Below are positions 22,727-35,600 of a DNA stretch of 64,000 bases, piece after piece. Within the stretch, counting starts at the first letter, position 1; every line of letters starts with the position of its first letter. The translations under genes and the position numbers were made by a program. The DNA is from Dichotomocladium elegans (lineage: Eukaryota > Mucoromycota > Mucoromycetes > Mucorales > Lichtheimiaceae): NCBI GenBank assembly GCA_025716815.1, contig JAIXMN010000004.1, positions 1,612,001-1,676,000 of the forward strand, in the 5' to 3' direction. A model generated the notes under the pieces. The model searched no databases. It saw only the letters and a program-made list of their open reading frames with translations, and had not been told where the DNA came from.

Positions 22727-22990
22727 CTGCAAGATAGACTACGCAGATATTTTGTGCGAAAACAAACGCACTGAAGAGAGTTCATTTCCTCATCAACGGT
22801 ATTGCCCATCTTGCGAACAATAGCTCTTTATCTCGGAATGTAAAATGGATAGAGACATGGAATTTCCATCTTTTTTTTTTGTGCCATATCTTTCGCCGTG
22901 CATGCGATATTGCCTTTGTCATCACGCGCAAAGGTTTCTAGGCAAAACCCCGTCTTTTATTTTTGTGATCCTGCAACTACCATTTGTCCT
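22727..22990 (-). pseudogene. Tc1/IS630-family fragment, copy 3 (5' end and terminal region)
   Basis: The plus-strand text GCAAGATAGACTACGCAGAT, ATTTCCTCATCAACG, GCCCATCTTGCG, TTGTGCCATATCTTTC and CATGCGATATTGCCTTTGTCATCACGC parallels 52350-52640 of the intact element block by block. It corresponds to the N-terminal coding region plus the subterminal region of the transposon, with the rest absent. Confidence 0.7.
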
Positions 22991-23308
22991 CACACGTTAA
23001 AGGTTACCAGACATTGGATGGTTTCCCCGCCAGCGATCAAAGAAGTCCGTATCGTGGAACATGGCTATACCACGATCACCAATAAGCACCGGCCCGACGA
23101 TGCCGTTGGTCTTTTTTCTTTTCTCAGGATTGGAAGGTGTTTTGCAAAAAAAACAAGCGATTTTTATTACCGCGTTTGGTTACCGCAAATAATGCAAGAA
23201 TATATGATCGTTGTTGATGATGTCGCTGTTGCTGTTGTTGTTGCTGCTGCGCTGGTATGTACTACTATTTATGTATAATGCTCATCATGTATTTTATACC
23301 TTAGAAGG
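22991..23308. other. Intergenic
   Basis: Short region before the SWD2 stop codon. It contains a GTTGTTG/GCTGTTG run (23207-23250) and nothing recognisable as a gene. Confidence 0.35.
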
Positions 23309-24782
23309 TCAATCGTCCTTCGGTTGCCAGAATGCCTGTAGTCATAGAGAGAAAAATTATTGACATCAATAAACCAGGCATTGGTTGTACTTCCCGTTTC
23401 CCAAAAGAATAGCCCCGGGGCCTCCGCTGTCTTTGAGAGACTGATAAAACAATGGAGCACTTACCAGTTCATCTGATCCGGTGACGAACATCATGTAATT
23501 CGGATTGAATCCAAACACGCGTACGTTTTCAGAATGTGGTGTTTTAAGGGTGACCATGGGTCGATTGTCGTGGATAGCACCTGCAGTCGATGCCGGCTTG
23601 TCTAGATCCCACATGCATAGACCGCCCTCGCGCGTGCCCGAAAACACGAATTGACCATCAGGAGAAAGCCCCACCTCCTCACCACACGCATCTACCGTTA
23701 AGCTCTTGTGACCGCTCAAGCGCTGCTTGATATTGCCATCATATGCATCGAGCAAATAATGTGTCTGGCCCGACGTTGTCAGCAGAATGTACTTCCCATT
23801 GTTCGTAAATTTTAAGCTTGTCCAGTCCGGCAAGCCCTTGGCGTAATAGTACGTGTCTTCTACAGGCCATGTCGCAAATGGGCCCTGTGGTATAATCCGG
23901 TTTTGTTCAGCTCCTTTCCCGGTGGCTAACCCATCTTCACGTCTTACCGAATCGTAGGCCCGGAGATCATACATATTCAACATACCCGAGTCGACACCAA
24001 CTGCAAAAACGAGACCAGCAGGATCAAATGCAGCCGTAGGTCGGCCATTCACATTGATAACACCCTGTGTGGTGGGCAAACATGAGTACTTTTGGCTCTG
24101 TTTGTTCACCGCTTTTTAGACCATCGAGTACCTGACAAGATGGCGATCGTAAATCCCACAATCGTACGGTTTTGTCAAGCGAACAGGACAGGAACTGGTC
24201 ATCCAAGGGCGACATTTCCAATGTGGTGACTCTAACAGATACTTTTGGATCAATCCCATGCCCTCTTTTTTTTTTTCCTGCGCTGCCATAATCCGGTTTT
24301 ACCGCTGTTTGTGGCCTCGAAAATAGCGAATGAATTTGTTATCATGCAGCGAAAGGTAACGAAGCGTGTCTGACAATAGATGGGCATCAGAAGAAGGTTT
24401 TCCCCGCGAATGAGTCTGGTCTGGTCTCCCAGCAATATACTACCATCTTCTTTGGTTGAAGCATAAATTACAGTGCTCCGCTGATGCGTGAATCGTGCAA
24501 AGTTGACGCCGTACTTCTTGCTGAGCAATGTCGTTTGCTGCCTGTTGCGATCACGTCAACACGAGACAATGGGACCAAAACGAGACTAATTGTTGACGAA
24601 TGCACGTACTTTCCATCGCGGCAGTTGTAAACGTTAAGACTTTCATCCTGAGCAGCTGTGACGCATAGCTCACCAGAAGCATCGAAACATAGCGATGTTA
24701 TTGGACGCTGGTTGTCTGTAAATGTTTTTGAGGCGATGCAGTCTTTAAGCAATGGCGCTGAGATAACGCGTTCATCACTCAT
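23309..24782 (-). CDS. SWD2: WD40 protein Swd2/WDR82 (COMPASS and CPF subunit)
   Basis: Start MSDERVISAPLLKDCIASKT at 24782. WD repeats in order: RPITSLCFDASGELCVTAAQ, ARFTHQRSTVIYASTKEDG, TTLEMSPLDDQFLSCSLDKT, VRLWDLRSPSCQ, RPTAAFDPAGLVFAVGVDSG, DWTSLKFTNNGKYILLTTSG, VGLSPDGQFVFSGTREGGLC. The last coding exon follows a GTAAGT donor after GSDEL and reads AFWQPKDD-stop (23309), matching the AFWLP ending of the family. Swd2/WDR82 serves both histone H3K4 methylation (Set1/COMPASS) and transcription termination with the cleavage/polyadenylation factor, which links it to the MPE1 gene in this window. Several short introns. Confidence 0.93.
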
Positions 24783-26064
24783 GGTTTCAATATAAAAAAA
24801 AAAAGAAGCAGATATCACGGGTGATACGTATTTTTTTGTACTCATTTTGACCCCGAAAGCCACCAGCAAGCAATGTCCAAAAATTGGTGGCCAACCGAGC
24901 TATAAAGTCATCTAGGCAATAACAACTTCAAACTCCTTGCCGGGCTTATCGCTCAAAGTGAACGAAGAATACCGGTACTCGCGCCGAGAGGAAGGGAAGC
25001 AGCGTATTGTTGCAGAGTATTCACAGGCAAAGAGGAAGCTGGTGTTTGATCTAGCAACAGATAAACCACTGTAGGAAAGTTTCGCATTGTTTCTCTATCC
25101 TATGCATTCAAGCTCAGTAATGTTCATGCGAGCAAAGCTTGATAGAAACGTCTATCGTTTTATCGGTGTGCCAAGATCACATGACGAACCTTTGTATTGG
25201 CCACACATGACTGATAGAATACGCGAGGTGAAAACTTCGAAACATGGCCATTTATGGCAGGGGAAAACTGATAAATGAAATCTGAGCAATATCCGTTCTT
25301 ATCTCGCCTAGGCTTCCCGACTGACACCGCGTAGTTTACAAACCTGTGGAGATGTGCGGAGATGTGTATAGGGCTTTCGATCTACCCAACCCAGAAACGA
25401 TCGCGGTTTTTCTTTAAAGATCCTGCAAGATCTACTTTCTAACTTGCCATAGCTAAATCCTTCCAGAATGTCAACAAAGCACAAACCAACGCGGGATCTG
25501 AGATATGTCAATCTGTCCAGCGATTAATATCCAAGTTTACCGGGTACTTTGCCCAAGTCGAAGCCCTCGAAGCGAGTAGGATGCACTACGTAGGAAGACA
25601 AGTCATTCATTTTCGCATTCTATTTGTTGTTGAACGTTTCCGATTGAACATGGAAAGAGTATTCTGCCGAGGTGATGAAACTCTTCAAGTTTGTAGAGAA
25701 GACATCCTTTTTATACGGGTCCAGGCGCCTACCAAGAGGAAATGAGCCGGGAAGGTAGGAGAACCACGGTCGCTTCGTTCTGCTCCTGCTCCTGCTCCTT
25801 CTCCGGCCCCTTCGGCAAATATGGAAGGTCGAGATCACCCTGGCTCACCGCATGTGTATCCCTCCTGGCAGAGAAGACGCGAGCTCAAACATGGGCTCTT
25901 TCGCGGCATACCCCCCAAAATGATGCCCAACCGAACATTCCTCTGTATGCAGATCGGAGGGAAATACGCCATGGAGGCAGAACGACGCAACGGCATCCAA
26001 TGCACGGTATTTGGTCGCTCAACCATCCCGGACCCCATGTACGTAGTTAGAAGCATTTGACATA
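24783..26064. other. Intergenic with a protein-like small frame at 24916-25074
   Basis: After a CATCTAG acceptor-like site (24915) the plus frame reads VNEEYRYSRREEGKQRIVAE and ends DLATDKPL-stop (about 25074), which looks like a genuine short exon. An upstream ATG (MSKNWWPTEL) lies near 24875, but I could not find a convincing donor to join them. From 25640 to 26060 the sequence may be further decay of the Harbinger relic to the right. Confidence 0.35.
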
Positions 26065-26500
26065 TTATCCAAGAGGAGATTGGCTTCGTCTGTGGAAGGA
26101 ACAGGATATCGGTAAGCTTCGAGAAGAAGGGAGCAGCAATCTTTTAGAAGAAGTATTGCTCATGGCTTCACCGTATACCACGCGCTTTCTCATTTGCGGG
26201 TGGTGGATGGTCCTCACGAGGATAGTATAGCTAGGATATATGCCATCTGCAAGGCAGTAACCGACAATGTATACGTGACCATTGACAGTGAAGGGTAAGA
26301 ACGGGCACTCCCTTTTAAGAACCTCACTGAACACCGGAGAACGATCCCAACACATCGATCTCATTCAACGATCCTGGAAAACCAAAAGAGAAGGTGCTTT
26401 GTCCGCAGACGGTGGAATGCCATGGCTACTATAATCAATCTCACGCTTTCGCGATCATCCCAACCATTTCGGACGTCGAGCTCAGTACCTCGGACATACC
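26065..26500 (-). pseudogene. PIF/Harbinger-type transposase relic
   Basis: Minus-strand pieces: FGFPGSLNEIDVL, DRSPVFSEVLKRECP, FTVNGHVYIVGYCLADGIYP and SYTILVRTIHHPQ. The VNG..Y..GYxLADGIYP segment is a hallmark of Harbinger/PIF-family DDE nucleases (often annotated plant-transposon protein). The first half is split by a frameshift near 26345. The downstream ERAFGVLQ-type segment is not intact. No TIRs were identified. Confidence 0.75.
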
Positions 26501-27479
26501 CTAAAAAAGAAGGGGAGTGCTACTATTAGGATGAGCAACAACTACCCAGGAATGATCAGGAATGGCGCAAACCTAAATTCTCTAGTAATCTTAAAAATCA
26601 TACGCAAACGTCGCGAAGACATGTAGGACCCGGGAAGTAGAGCGCGGTGTAGAAGTAGAGACAGTGAAAAGAACATGGCAAGAGACCAAAAGACAGCCAC
26701 AGACTGAAAATGGATTATGTAGCAGTGATGACACTTGCAACGGAATAGAAAGAAAGATGAGCAAGTTACTCGCAAATCAATGCTAACAGAACACAAGATG
26801 AAGGACAAAAGAAGAGTTACACTATGGCAGGGAATTAGTGTAAAGTATTTTCTACCACATCTTGCATCAAGCCAGAAAAGTACCAGGGACAAAGCAGAAC
26901 CAGAAGGACAGGTGGAGCAGGTCAATGGACCGAGACAATGATCAGATTAGGGCGATGATAGTGGGATAATGTTTTATACAATACAATATGTGGGTATTTC
27001 TACTAGATGGAACCAAGAGGCGGACGGGATACAGATTGACGTTCACTGCAGTCAAATAATTCAAGCAATATAGGATCATAGTATCAAGAGTGAACGCTCT
27101 TCATTAATCTCTTTTCTTTTGGTCACGACAGTAAGTACGGTAGAGGACGCTCTCAAATTCGATTATGGGACCGATATATGGCAGCCTTGAACAAGATTCT
27201 TTGGAAGACTTGTATACAGTCCCGAAAAATAAAAAGTGAGGCCATTTGATAGAGCACACCAAGCGTTTCAGAGAGGTAGCGAGAAGGCGGCCGTAAACAC
27301 GGGAGATTCCATGTCATTTCCAGAAAGCACTTGTTTGCATCCTCTTGTTATAAGTTAAACCTGTTGGGAGAACCATCATAACTTCTGTTGAATACCTCCC
27401 TTTGCTATAAAACGGTTGATATCATGAATAACTAAACAAAACAAATACCATGTGCCGACGGCGCTGGTAAATGGATGCC
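26501..27479. other. Gene-poor stretch
   Basis: Purine-rich in parts (26580-26940). Open frames exist on both strands, but none resembles a known protein and no splice pattern stands out. Confidence 0.35.
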
Positions 27480-27951
27480 GAGACATGTATTCCGGCTGCT
27501 TGGCAAAGTATCGCGGGAAAACCTGACCTTGTCTTGGTTAGTGTATGATGTAACTGCGCTTGATCCCGGCTTCTTTCATCCGAATATCTGTATCCTTTCG
27601 CTTGGGAATGTGTGTGGTAGTAAGATCAGAGTTATCTCTGCAAGATATGCTACGCAGATATTCAGTGCAAGAACAAACGTATTGCAGAGAGTACGTTTCT
27701 TCAACAACAACATAGTCCATAGATTCAGGCCAGCCACGCTCATCAACGACGTGACTTTGGTCATCTTTGTAAAAAAAAAAAAGTAGGTTGTTCATTTCAG
27801 AATGTAAAAGTGCACAAAAGAGAAAGAGTCAAAAGGAAGAGATGGAAGCGACATCTTTTCGTGGATGTTTGTGACATTCAAGCGTCTTATGGGCAAAACG
27901 CGACTTCAGAACTGGCAGGGGTGCGACTTTTGATTTTGGAAAATAATGCAT
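27480..27951 (-). pseudogene. Tc1/IS630-family fragment, copy 4 (N-terminal end)
   Basis: Minus-strand frame MNNLLFFFYKDDQSHVVDER continues through EETYSLQYVCSCTEYLRSIS and IPKRKDTDIRMKEAGIKRSY, matching residues 1-85 of the intact transposase. It then degrades near 27490. The terminal region to 27951 carries GCGACTTCAGAACTGGCAGG and TGCGACTTTTGATTTTGG, the same TIR family. The catalytic domain is absent. Confidence 0.85.
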
Positions 27952-28388
27952 GTTCAATTGGCTAATGAATTTCACTCGACTATAAATGCAGAGTCTCTTT
28001 ACCTGTTGATGCGGCTACTTTATAATAGTGTGTACGATAATAGGAGCAATGGAAGTATGTATCCTTTGGACTGTGATCAATGAGCAGTGCTTCCTTCAAT
28101 GTATGGCCACCAAGGAGAAGTGAGGATTACCGTCTTGCTTTTATTACTAGTTGTACTTTGGAACACGTTCTCGAGGGAGGTTATGTGGATAAACTACACC
28201 ACAATTTATTGCCTATACTGACTTGGTTTGGAAGGCTTTCGCATGTCTCTGGAAAAAATCGTTTACAGTTATTAAAGGGCGAGACAAGATAATGTTTGCA
28301 TGAGGGACATGGAAACTTCCGGCTGTCCTTCGGATCCAGTCCATATACAGGATGATTGTGTCTATGAATGCGTCTTTTCAGGAACGCG
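27952..28388. other. Intergenic
   Basis: The minus strand is open at 28181-28411 (CPSCKHYLVSPFNNCKRFF), but no family is recognised. It may be the 3' UTR of the NmrA-like gene. Confidence 0.3.
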
Positions 28389-29349
28389 TTAGTATGATAG
28401 ATGTTCATCAAGGTAGAGCGCTGAACACCAACCGTTCGGGGCCATCCACCGTGTGCTGTAGCTCAATGAGTCGTCGAGCGGGTCATGATAAGCAAGATGC
28501 CTTTCGTGCTTGATTCTGGCGTCGAACCAGATATTGTTCTTCAAATTTTCTAAAAGGTACTTCGCGTCCATGAGCCGCACAAATCTCTGCTTCATCACAG
28601 CGGCGCCGCTTGCTTTGGCCATGGAATGTATGATCTGTTTTATGGTGATCGTCTCTGGGCCGGTCAAAATGTAGACTTGACCGCTGTGAGCGCTGTCTTT
28701 AGCTATCGGAACAATAGCGTGCGATTTGATGTCTAGCACGAGTGCTTCTACAGCGCTGCAGACGTCAACAATATCGATTGGGCTTAACTCGGTCTGGGCA
28801 GGCAGAGGCATTGGCAGGCTGTTTTGCTGATCCACCAGCGAGGCCCATAAGAAGAAATGTTGAAGGATCCAATCGGGTCTATGGATACAGCGGTTGTTGA
28901 GCCAACTGGGACGCAGTGAACCCTCATAGACGATGACTGCCAAAGCCTGGTGAGTTGTACCTCAAAATAGTCCATTGGTAGTTCCCATCTGCCGCTATAG
29001 CAATAACATGGTCCTCAACGGCTGCGAAGTCGTCGAGCGGTCCAATAGCACCGGCATGTGAGACGCAGATCATCGACTTGATCCGATGACGTGCTGCAGC
29101 AAGACAGAGCTGGCGGTAATAGTCAACTCGGTTGCGTTCGTCACCGATGGCCATGACAACAGTGTCAACGCCCTGCATGGCCTGATCCATGTCATGGAAC
29201 AGGTTTAAACCTTTTCTAGAAAATGACAGACAGAGTTTTGCATCTGTGCTACAAAGGACCCTGATCCGCGAAACCAGATGGGTGTGGCGCGCAAGGTGGG
29301 AGGCAATGCAATAGCCCATGTAAGAATCTGCGCCTGTGATTAAAATCAT
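28389..29349 (-). CDS. NmrA-like / atypical SDR NAD(P)-binding protein
   Basis: Start MILITGADSYMGYCIASHLA at 29349, with a Rossmann glycine motif (GADSYMG). It is followed by VDTVVMAIGDE, IKSMICVSHAGAIGPLDD and YQWTILR, the usual order in NmrA-like extended SDR proteins. A short intron (GTACAA...CTATGAG, near 28920-28960) appears to join the second exon, which includes RPDWILQHFFLWAS, LSPIDIVDVCSAVEALV and HSGQVYILTGPETITIKQII. These correspond to the substrate-lid and C-terminal helices of the fold. It ends at 28389. The catalytic YxxxK of true reductases is not evident, so a redox-sensing or regulatory role is possible. Substrate unknown. Confidence 0.75.
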
Positions 29350-29883
29350 GGAAACAGGGAAAGAGTGTGTGTGTGCGTGGAATGTCCTAGCAGAGAATGA
29401 TGATGATGATGCGGTTTTTATACAAGCACAACTGAGCTCAGCCCCCTCCTCATGCCTCCCTCTCTCCCCCCCCTTGCACTTGATGCAACTTGCTCTGCCG
29501 CTGCTGCATATTCTACCTGAATGAACTGTGCTAAAAGGATGAAGTCAATGGCGCCAGAGAGTCCAAAAGATGTTGGTTATCGGCAGCATTGATGACTATG
29601 ATATTTATCCAAATACAATCTGTGCAATAATAGAGTCCATGAATGCTCAAATTATTTGGAGAGGATATGCATCTCTCCCTTTGCCCACGTACAGTTAGCA
29701 TGTTTCTCCGCCACATGCGCGGTTCCACGCCCTCTGATTTGTCGTTTATTCAAACTGCCCTATGTAGGACACATACATGATATTTCAGACGGGCAAGAGC
29801 ATCTAATGTATTAAAATAACTTGCTAAGATTAATTTTAGACGGGGATACTAAGAAAGGGCAATGATGGTATGGGATTTTATGT
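29350..29883. other. Intergenic
   Basis: Contains a GATGATGATGATG run (29398-29411) and CCCCTCC tracts upstream of the NmrA-like gene. No coding signal. Confidence 0.4.
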
Positions 29884-31959
29884 CTAGAGTCTGGCATCGT
29901 TGGGAAACTTCTTCATCGCCTGACGGATGCCCAGATCCGCCATGATTTCTTCGCTGCCTCCAAGGATTGATGAGAACTTGTAAGTGCGTTGAAGCGTTTC
30001 AATGGTGCGACCAAGCCCTGTCTTGGTGAGGGCTCGACCACCAAAGATTTGACAGGCATCATCGGAAACATCGTGCAGCATACGAGTGCACTGATACTTG
30101 CAGAGAGCAATTGGACCTGCGAGCTTGTCCGCTTGCTCGAAATAACTGGACAGATTTTCTTTTGCTTAGATCGAAGAAGATACGAGAGCGACATTGATGA
30201 TGAACTCACCTCATGTTGCACATCTGATAGGTGAGGTTTTCCACCCAACTGTGAACGCTTTCCACACTTGCGATCTAATTTTGCCATTATCAGCATATCG
30301 ATATAATATAAAGAACACTCCGTTTACCATCTTCGCGAGTTTGTTACGAATGACAGGTTGGTCAATCAGGCGCTTTCCGAAGACCTTGCGTTGCATTGAC
30401 CTAGAATTTTACTCAGCGTTTGGAGTCGAAATCAAGAATAAGCGCCCGTAGCGCAAATCATTTACCACTTGAAGCATTCTTCGATGGCATAACGGGCAGC
30501 CATTGTGGAACCTGTGAGCATAACCCAGCTAAAAATTGGGAAAAAGTTAACATGCAAGCCAGCAGCAAAAGAGATCTGCCTCAAGGCTATTTACCGTTCG
30601 TGGTTGAAGTTTGACCTGAAGGAACAACAAGTCAGTTTTTGAATAAGCATTGAACGGACCGCAACGAACTTACAGGACAACCATGAAGCCTTTTCCTTCC
30701 TTGCCAAGCAAATTTTCCACGGGAACCTTGACGTTCTCAAAGGTTACATACGCAGTACCGGCGCTTGGCGAATATGATGTCTTGATCAGTCTGGTTTCAA
30801 GACCCTCACTGCGCTCGACAAAAAGCATCGACATGCCCTTCTCAGTACGCACGGCCACTGAAAAGTAATCAGCCCAATGGCCGGTTGTGATCCACTTTTT
30901 CACGCCGTTGACAATGTAATATTTGCCGCATGGGGAGAGCTTGGCGGTCGTGCGGATGTTGGCGACATCGCTGCCAGCATAAGGTTCAGTGATAGCAAGC
31001 GCCATTCGTTTGCGACCAGACAGCACTTCTGGGATGACCTTTGCTCTCAAAGCATCGCTACCGAAGTTGATCACAGTCGGGAGTGAGATGGTCATACCTC
31101 CGATCAGACCGTCATCCGTGCCACGGACACCCCAGCGTGCCATTTCCTCGTGCACAATCATCTACATAATCAAGTGGTTGGAAGAGAAGTGATCTTGTTA
31201 GCCGAAGGCGTAACTTGATCAGTATTCCTCCTCTTTTTCACCTCATGGAAGTAGTCAAACTCCTCGGGGGCAACACCACCAGGCAGCCTAATGCCAGCTT
31301 CCTTGAGATGACGTCCAGGGCCGATGTTGGCGGCTAACAAACCAGTAGCGCCCATTTTTTGCTGGAATTCGTCTGAAGGACGCTCGCCAGCAGCCTCGAT
31401 CTCACGCGCCTCTTCAGCTAACTCGTCCATGATCTTGCGAACTGCATCACGGAACTTGAAGTGGGTTTCCCTATTTGGTAATATGTCAAAATCCATGCGC
31501 ATCGTTGCACACACACACACACGCAAAAGCCATCTTCACGCCGAGACTTGCTTGAAATAAGGTGATTTGAAACCCATCCATGCACTGGATTCGGCATAGG
31601 GAACCTTTGATAGGCTGCCTGGAGCGCGAACCTCGATCTGGGGCTTCTCGCCCTCGATCGTGCCCAGCTTGTAGCGGTTATATTTGACTAGCACTTCCTG
31701 GCGATGAAGGCCATAAAACGCCTCGGTGGCGTCCTTGCCGGCGTACTCCATAATCGGAAAAACGCCACCTGTAAGTAACAAGTGCGTTAATCTATCTGAG
31801 CGTCGAGGAGCGAGATCACACTTTCCGGGACATTGTACCTGGGTGAATGTCCAAAAAGTTGCTCATGTCATAAACGACGGAATCAATGACAATCCAAACA
31901 TCGTCTTCCGCAGCGTGTTTGCTGACTTCTTCGCGTGTAAAGGTCTTGAGAGGCGCCAT
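29884..31959 (-). CDS. Cytochrome b5-domain / acyl-CoA dehydrogenase fusion
   Basis: The N-terminus MAPLKTFTREEVSKHAAEDD at 31959 begins a cytochrome b5 heme-binding domain. The axial His lies in DIHPGG (split by an intron) and the second in FYGLHRQEV. After a linker (APGSLSKVPYAESSAWMGF) comes an acyl-CoA dehydrogenase: ETHFKFRDAVRKIMDELAEE, IVHEEMARWGVRG, MALAITEPYAGSDVANIRTT (FAD/acyl-binding signature), KYYIVNGVKKWITTGHWADY, VKVPVENLLGKEGKGFMVV, RKVFGKRLIDQPVIRNKLAK, DDACQIFGGRALTKTGLGR and SSILGGSEEIMADLGIRQAM. It would catalyse flavin-linked alpha,beta-dehydrogenation of an acyl-CoA, with the heme domain as a likely electron partner. Such fusions are known in fungi. No clear peroxisomal targeting signal (ends NDARL). 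About eight introns. Confidence 0.93.
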
Positions 31960-32621
31960 GTCGATTGAAGAGAGAGGGGAGGTGAAACGGGAATTGTTAA
32001 AAGCAAAGTATGCGGGTTGTCCGTCCTCTCTTTTTCTAGTTTGACATCTTGCTGAGTTTCAACAGAATTAGTCTTGGTAATTGAATTCAAACCATGGAAC
32101 AAACCGAAAACAAAAAGGAAAAAAGGGATGCCCCAGACGCACACTCACAGCCGCCCGTGTTGCAATTCTCGCAGCTACTCTTTTCTTTCTACACGCTTTT
32201 TCGCGCTTTTCCCAATATTAACAATTCATCGTCTTCTCTCACATCGAAATGGACAAAGGCAAGCATATGTAATATCCACGTGTCAATGAAACTGAGCTTT
32301 ATCCACTCGCTCCGCAAGAAAACAACCCAATTGGAATGTAAATTACGATTCAATAGCATCCATCTCTTTCAGCCAGTCATTTCCATGCGAGGTTCCTCTC
32401 TGACTAAGCTAGCTTCCTATCCCAGCGATTGGTGCATAAGCTAATGCTTGTATTGCGATCAAACTACGAATAGGGAAACAGTTTTACTCTCAGATTATTT
32501 TTTCCTTGATCTATCTTGTTTGGGTGTCAAGTACAAGTACAGAAATTTGTTAATTCTGGAGTAAACAAGAGCACATAGAACAGGCTTATCTATAGACGAA
32601 GCGGCCTTTCATCCTCTACGA
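31960..32621. other. Intergenic: ACAD promoter side and RhoGEF 3' flank
   Basis: A plus frame at 32094-32444 is open, but its composition (Ser/Lys-rich, no motif) does not suggest a gene. Confidence 0.4.
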
Positions 32622-35600
32622 TCACCACCCATTCCTGCTATTGTCGACCTTTATATACTGATAAATCTTGTTCGTTGTCTGCTCATCCTTCAGGTTGATC
32701 ATGTATACCATACTCGATTTTCCGGTCATTAGCAGAAATGTGAGTCGCTTGGTTCCGTTCCTCTCTACGTTGCAGCTTTGTACGACGGAGCTCACGAGCT
32801 TCGTCTTGCCGTTCTCAATATAAATGTGCATCTTATTACTCGGAAGCTGGAGCGATATCCTCAACGTGGCGCCGCCCAGAGAATTCCATGTGGCATGTTC
32901 TTGCTGCGCAAACAGCTTGCAGCGACAGCGGAACATTAACTTCAATGTCTGGGGTGCCTCCTCGCGGGAGGTTTTCGAGTCTGGTGGCAGGATCGACTCA
33001 GTCCGGCTCCTGTCGGTGGGTGAGAGCATGGGTGGGCTTTTCAATATTGATTTTGGCTGTGGGGTAAGTATCCGAACGGTCTCGTCAAACGCATGTAGAA
33101 GGGCATTATATAGCGGGGTGGTGTCCTGGCTGTCCTCCATGTGGATCAGGTATGTTTCCTTTTGGACGCCCATAATCACCGACAGACTCACGTCAGTCTT
33201 GCTTGTACACTGGATGAAGGTATTGGGTAAGATCCACGCATTTAGGTAGAGTTGACCCGAGTTGAGCAGTTGCATTGAAATACAGTAACGATTGGCGTTG
33301 GTGAGCCGAATCTGAATGGAACACTTGCTTTGGGCAGCATACCACGTTTGGTTCTTCCAATGAAAAACATCACACTCGTCATGGGTATATACAATCTTCC
33401 GAGTGGCGTTCGCAAAAGCACCGGGCTAGATAAAAGACAGCAATACCATGAGAGGCGGTCAATAGGACATAGTATCTAGTTACTTACACTTTGGGGTGGC
33501 GAACCGAAGTCTGAAGATGGCGATGATGGACTATAGGTGTCAATTCGAGGAATGGCGCCGGGTGGCAATCTTCCGCCCGCGATATTGTTATTGGGAAAAT
33601 GTGGAATTGACTTTGATTCTGGGACGACTTTGCTATCCTCAGTCCGTTCAGAATTAGACAACGATGCCTGTCGCATGGGAGGGAGAGTATGAGTAGGAGT
33701 GCCTCGATCTACAGTAGGTGGCAAGGGCCCATCTTTATAAGGCGAGTGTGGCGCTGGAGAAGTGGAGTTCGGTAGCGGCTGAGGAAATGGTCCTCCAGGC
33801 GACCCGTTGATCCCAGATCCGGAATATGTAGATGATGCCAGTACCGCAGGAGATGTGTCGATTGATAGCTCGAGCCCTGAACGGATATCATGCATGCTAA
33901 ATCCTGGCTTTTGAGCCACCACGTTCTTCTTGGAGGAAGATCGCGGAAGGCTGATGGGTGCGACGGTGACTGTAGGCGATCCTGATTCTACATTGATCGT
34001 ATGAACCGATGGTTGTATATATGTCATCTGAACAGGCGCTTTGGGCAGTTTCTTTTCTTTAGCTGCTTCGCTATCAACCTCAAGAGTCGAGAGTATTTTC
34101 ACAGCGCGGGGCGCAATACTAGCCAAATCTTGTCCATCTTGGTCAACATGAGGAATGGACTCGACGGGAGAATGGAGATATGGAACCCCCATTGCGGGCG
34201 GTGACGGTGATGGTCCTGGGACCTCAATGCGACCGCTATATAAATCCATGATAGTATCTCGAAAGGCATCACGCCGCTTCTGTGCTGACTCGGATCGCTG
34301 TTCAGGTTCGTCTTCATAAAGAGCGTATATTTCGCCGGGATCGGTCGTATCTCTATTTTCGATTCTTAGCAGTTGCTGCGCGATGACCGCTGTGAGCGGC
34401 CTCCGATCAAGAGTTGCCGCGTTCGGCGCATTCGCGCTTACGCCAACCCAGGCATTTCGGGCCTCACGACTATCGGCTTTAAGAGTAATCCGGTGCGAAC
34501 TGCGAATTTGAAAATTGACAAGGTACTCGTGTTCAGCAGGTGTAGATTGAACAGAAACATCTTGCGCGGGGAATGGCGGGTGCAGGAGTGAATATTTCGG
34601 ATTATCGGCCTCCCTTATGCGAAAGAGTGCAACTTCGCAGGGTGTTAAGACAAGGTGGACACCAAAGGAGCCACGAGGGGTAGTTAATACAAAGTCATCT
34701 TGAAGGATAATACGTGAATTTGCTTTTGAGGAGGGGAGAGGTCGATAGGCCTATTGGTAACGTGAGTACATGGTTAAGAATCCACCACCAGTATTACTCC
34801 CATCATCTACCACTGGTGATCGTGTGAAAAAGTCCATGACGCCTGTGCAATCTGATCTTTTTAGAAACGCAAACAAGGTTTCCTGTGGTGGTTTCAAAAC
34901 TGATCCTGTTGGCTGCTGTCTTGAAGGACTATCGGTCAGCTCGGAGACTTGGAGGAGGGCATCTATCCGTCTGTTGGCGCGTACAAGTAGATCGTGGTCA
35001 GCCCGTCCAGGCTTCGTCGCCTTCAAGAGCCTCTACAATGAAAAGTTAACTTGCCAACGAACTCCGTTTGTCAGATTCGGTAAGAATAGATTTACGCTAT
35101 AAAGTTCTTTGTAATAACTTAGTCGTTGCACAGGCGCATCAAATAAAGTTTTTAGCTTGGACGCATTAGATTCCGCTGAAGAGATACTCTAACCTCAGCG
35201 AATTAGTCCTCTCTGATGCTATCTTTGTCCATTCGCCTCCTACTTTACATCGAGACATGCACGTATTGATGGACTGTTTAAAATATCCATGCGACTGTCA
35301 ATTCCGCTGATGTAGTTCCTCAGAAAATTAGAGTAGGGCCTTTCAATATCCTCCACCTATCTCGCATTAATAGAAACTCATGCGTGTGATCATCCTCTCC
35401 CACCTACCCATTGCATCAATATATCACCCAGCTCTCGCATGGCATGTGGATCGCCCGCGACCTTCACCAGACTCTACGTATCGAAGCATACCCATTAAGC
35501 TCGATATTCCATTTCTATATAATTGTGCTTACGGTACAAAACCGTTTGTTGATGATCAGAATGGCATGTGCGTATGTGAGCTGTTCAGAGAAATCAGGTG

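Noticed and set aside
26542..26941. Overlapping frames on both strands
   Set aside because: No motif, splice pattern or composition supports a protein on either strand.
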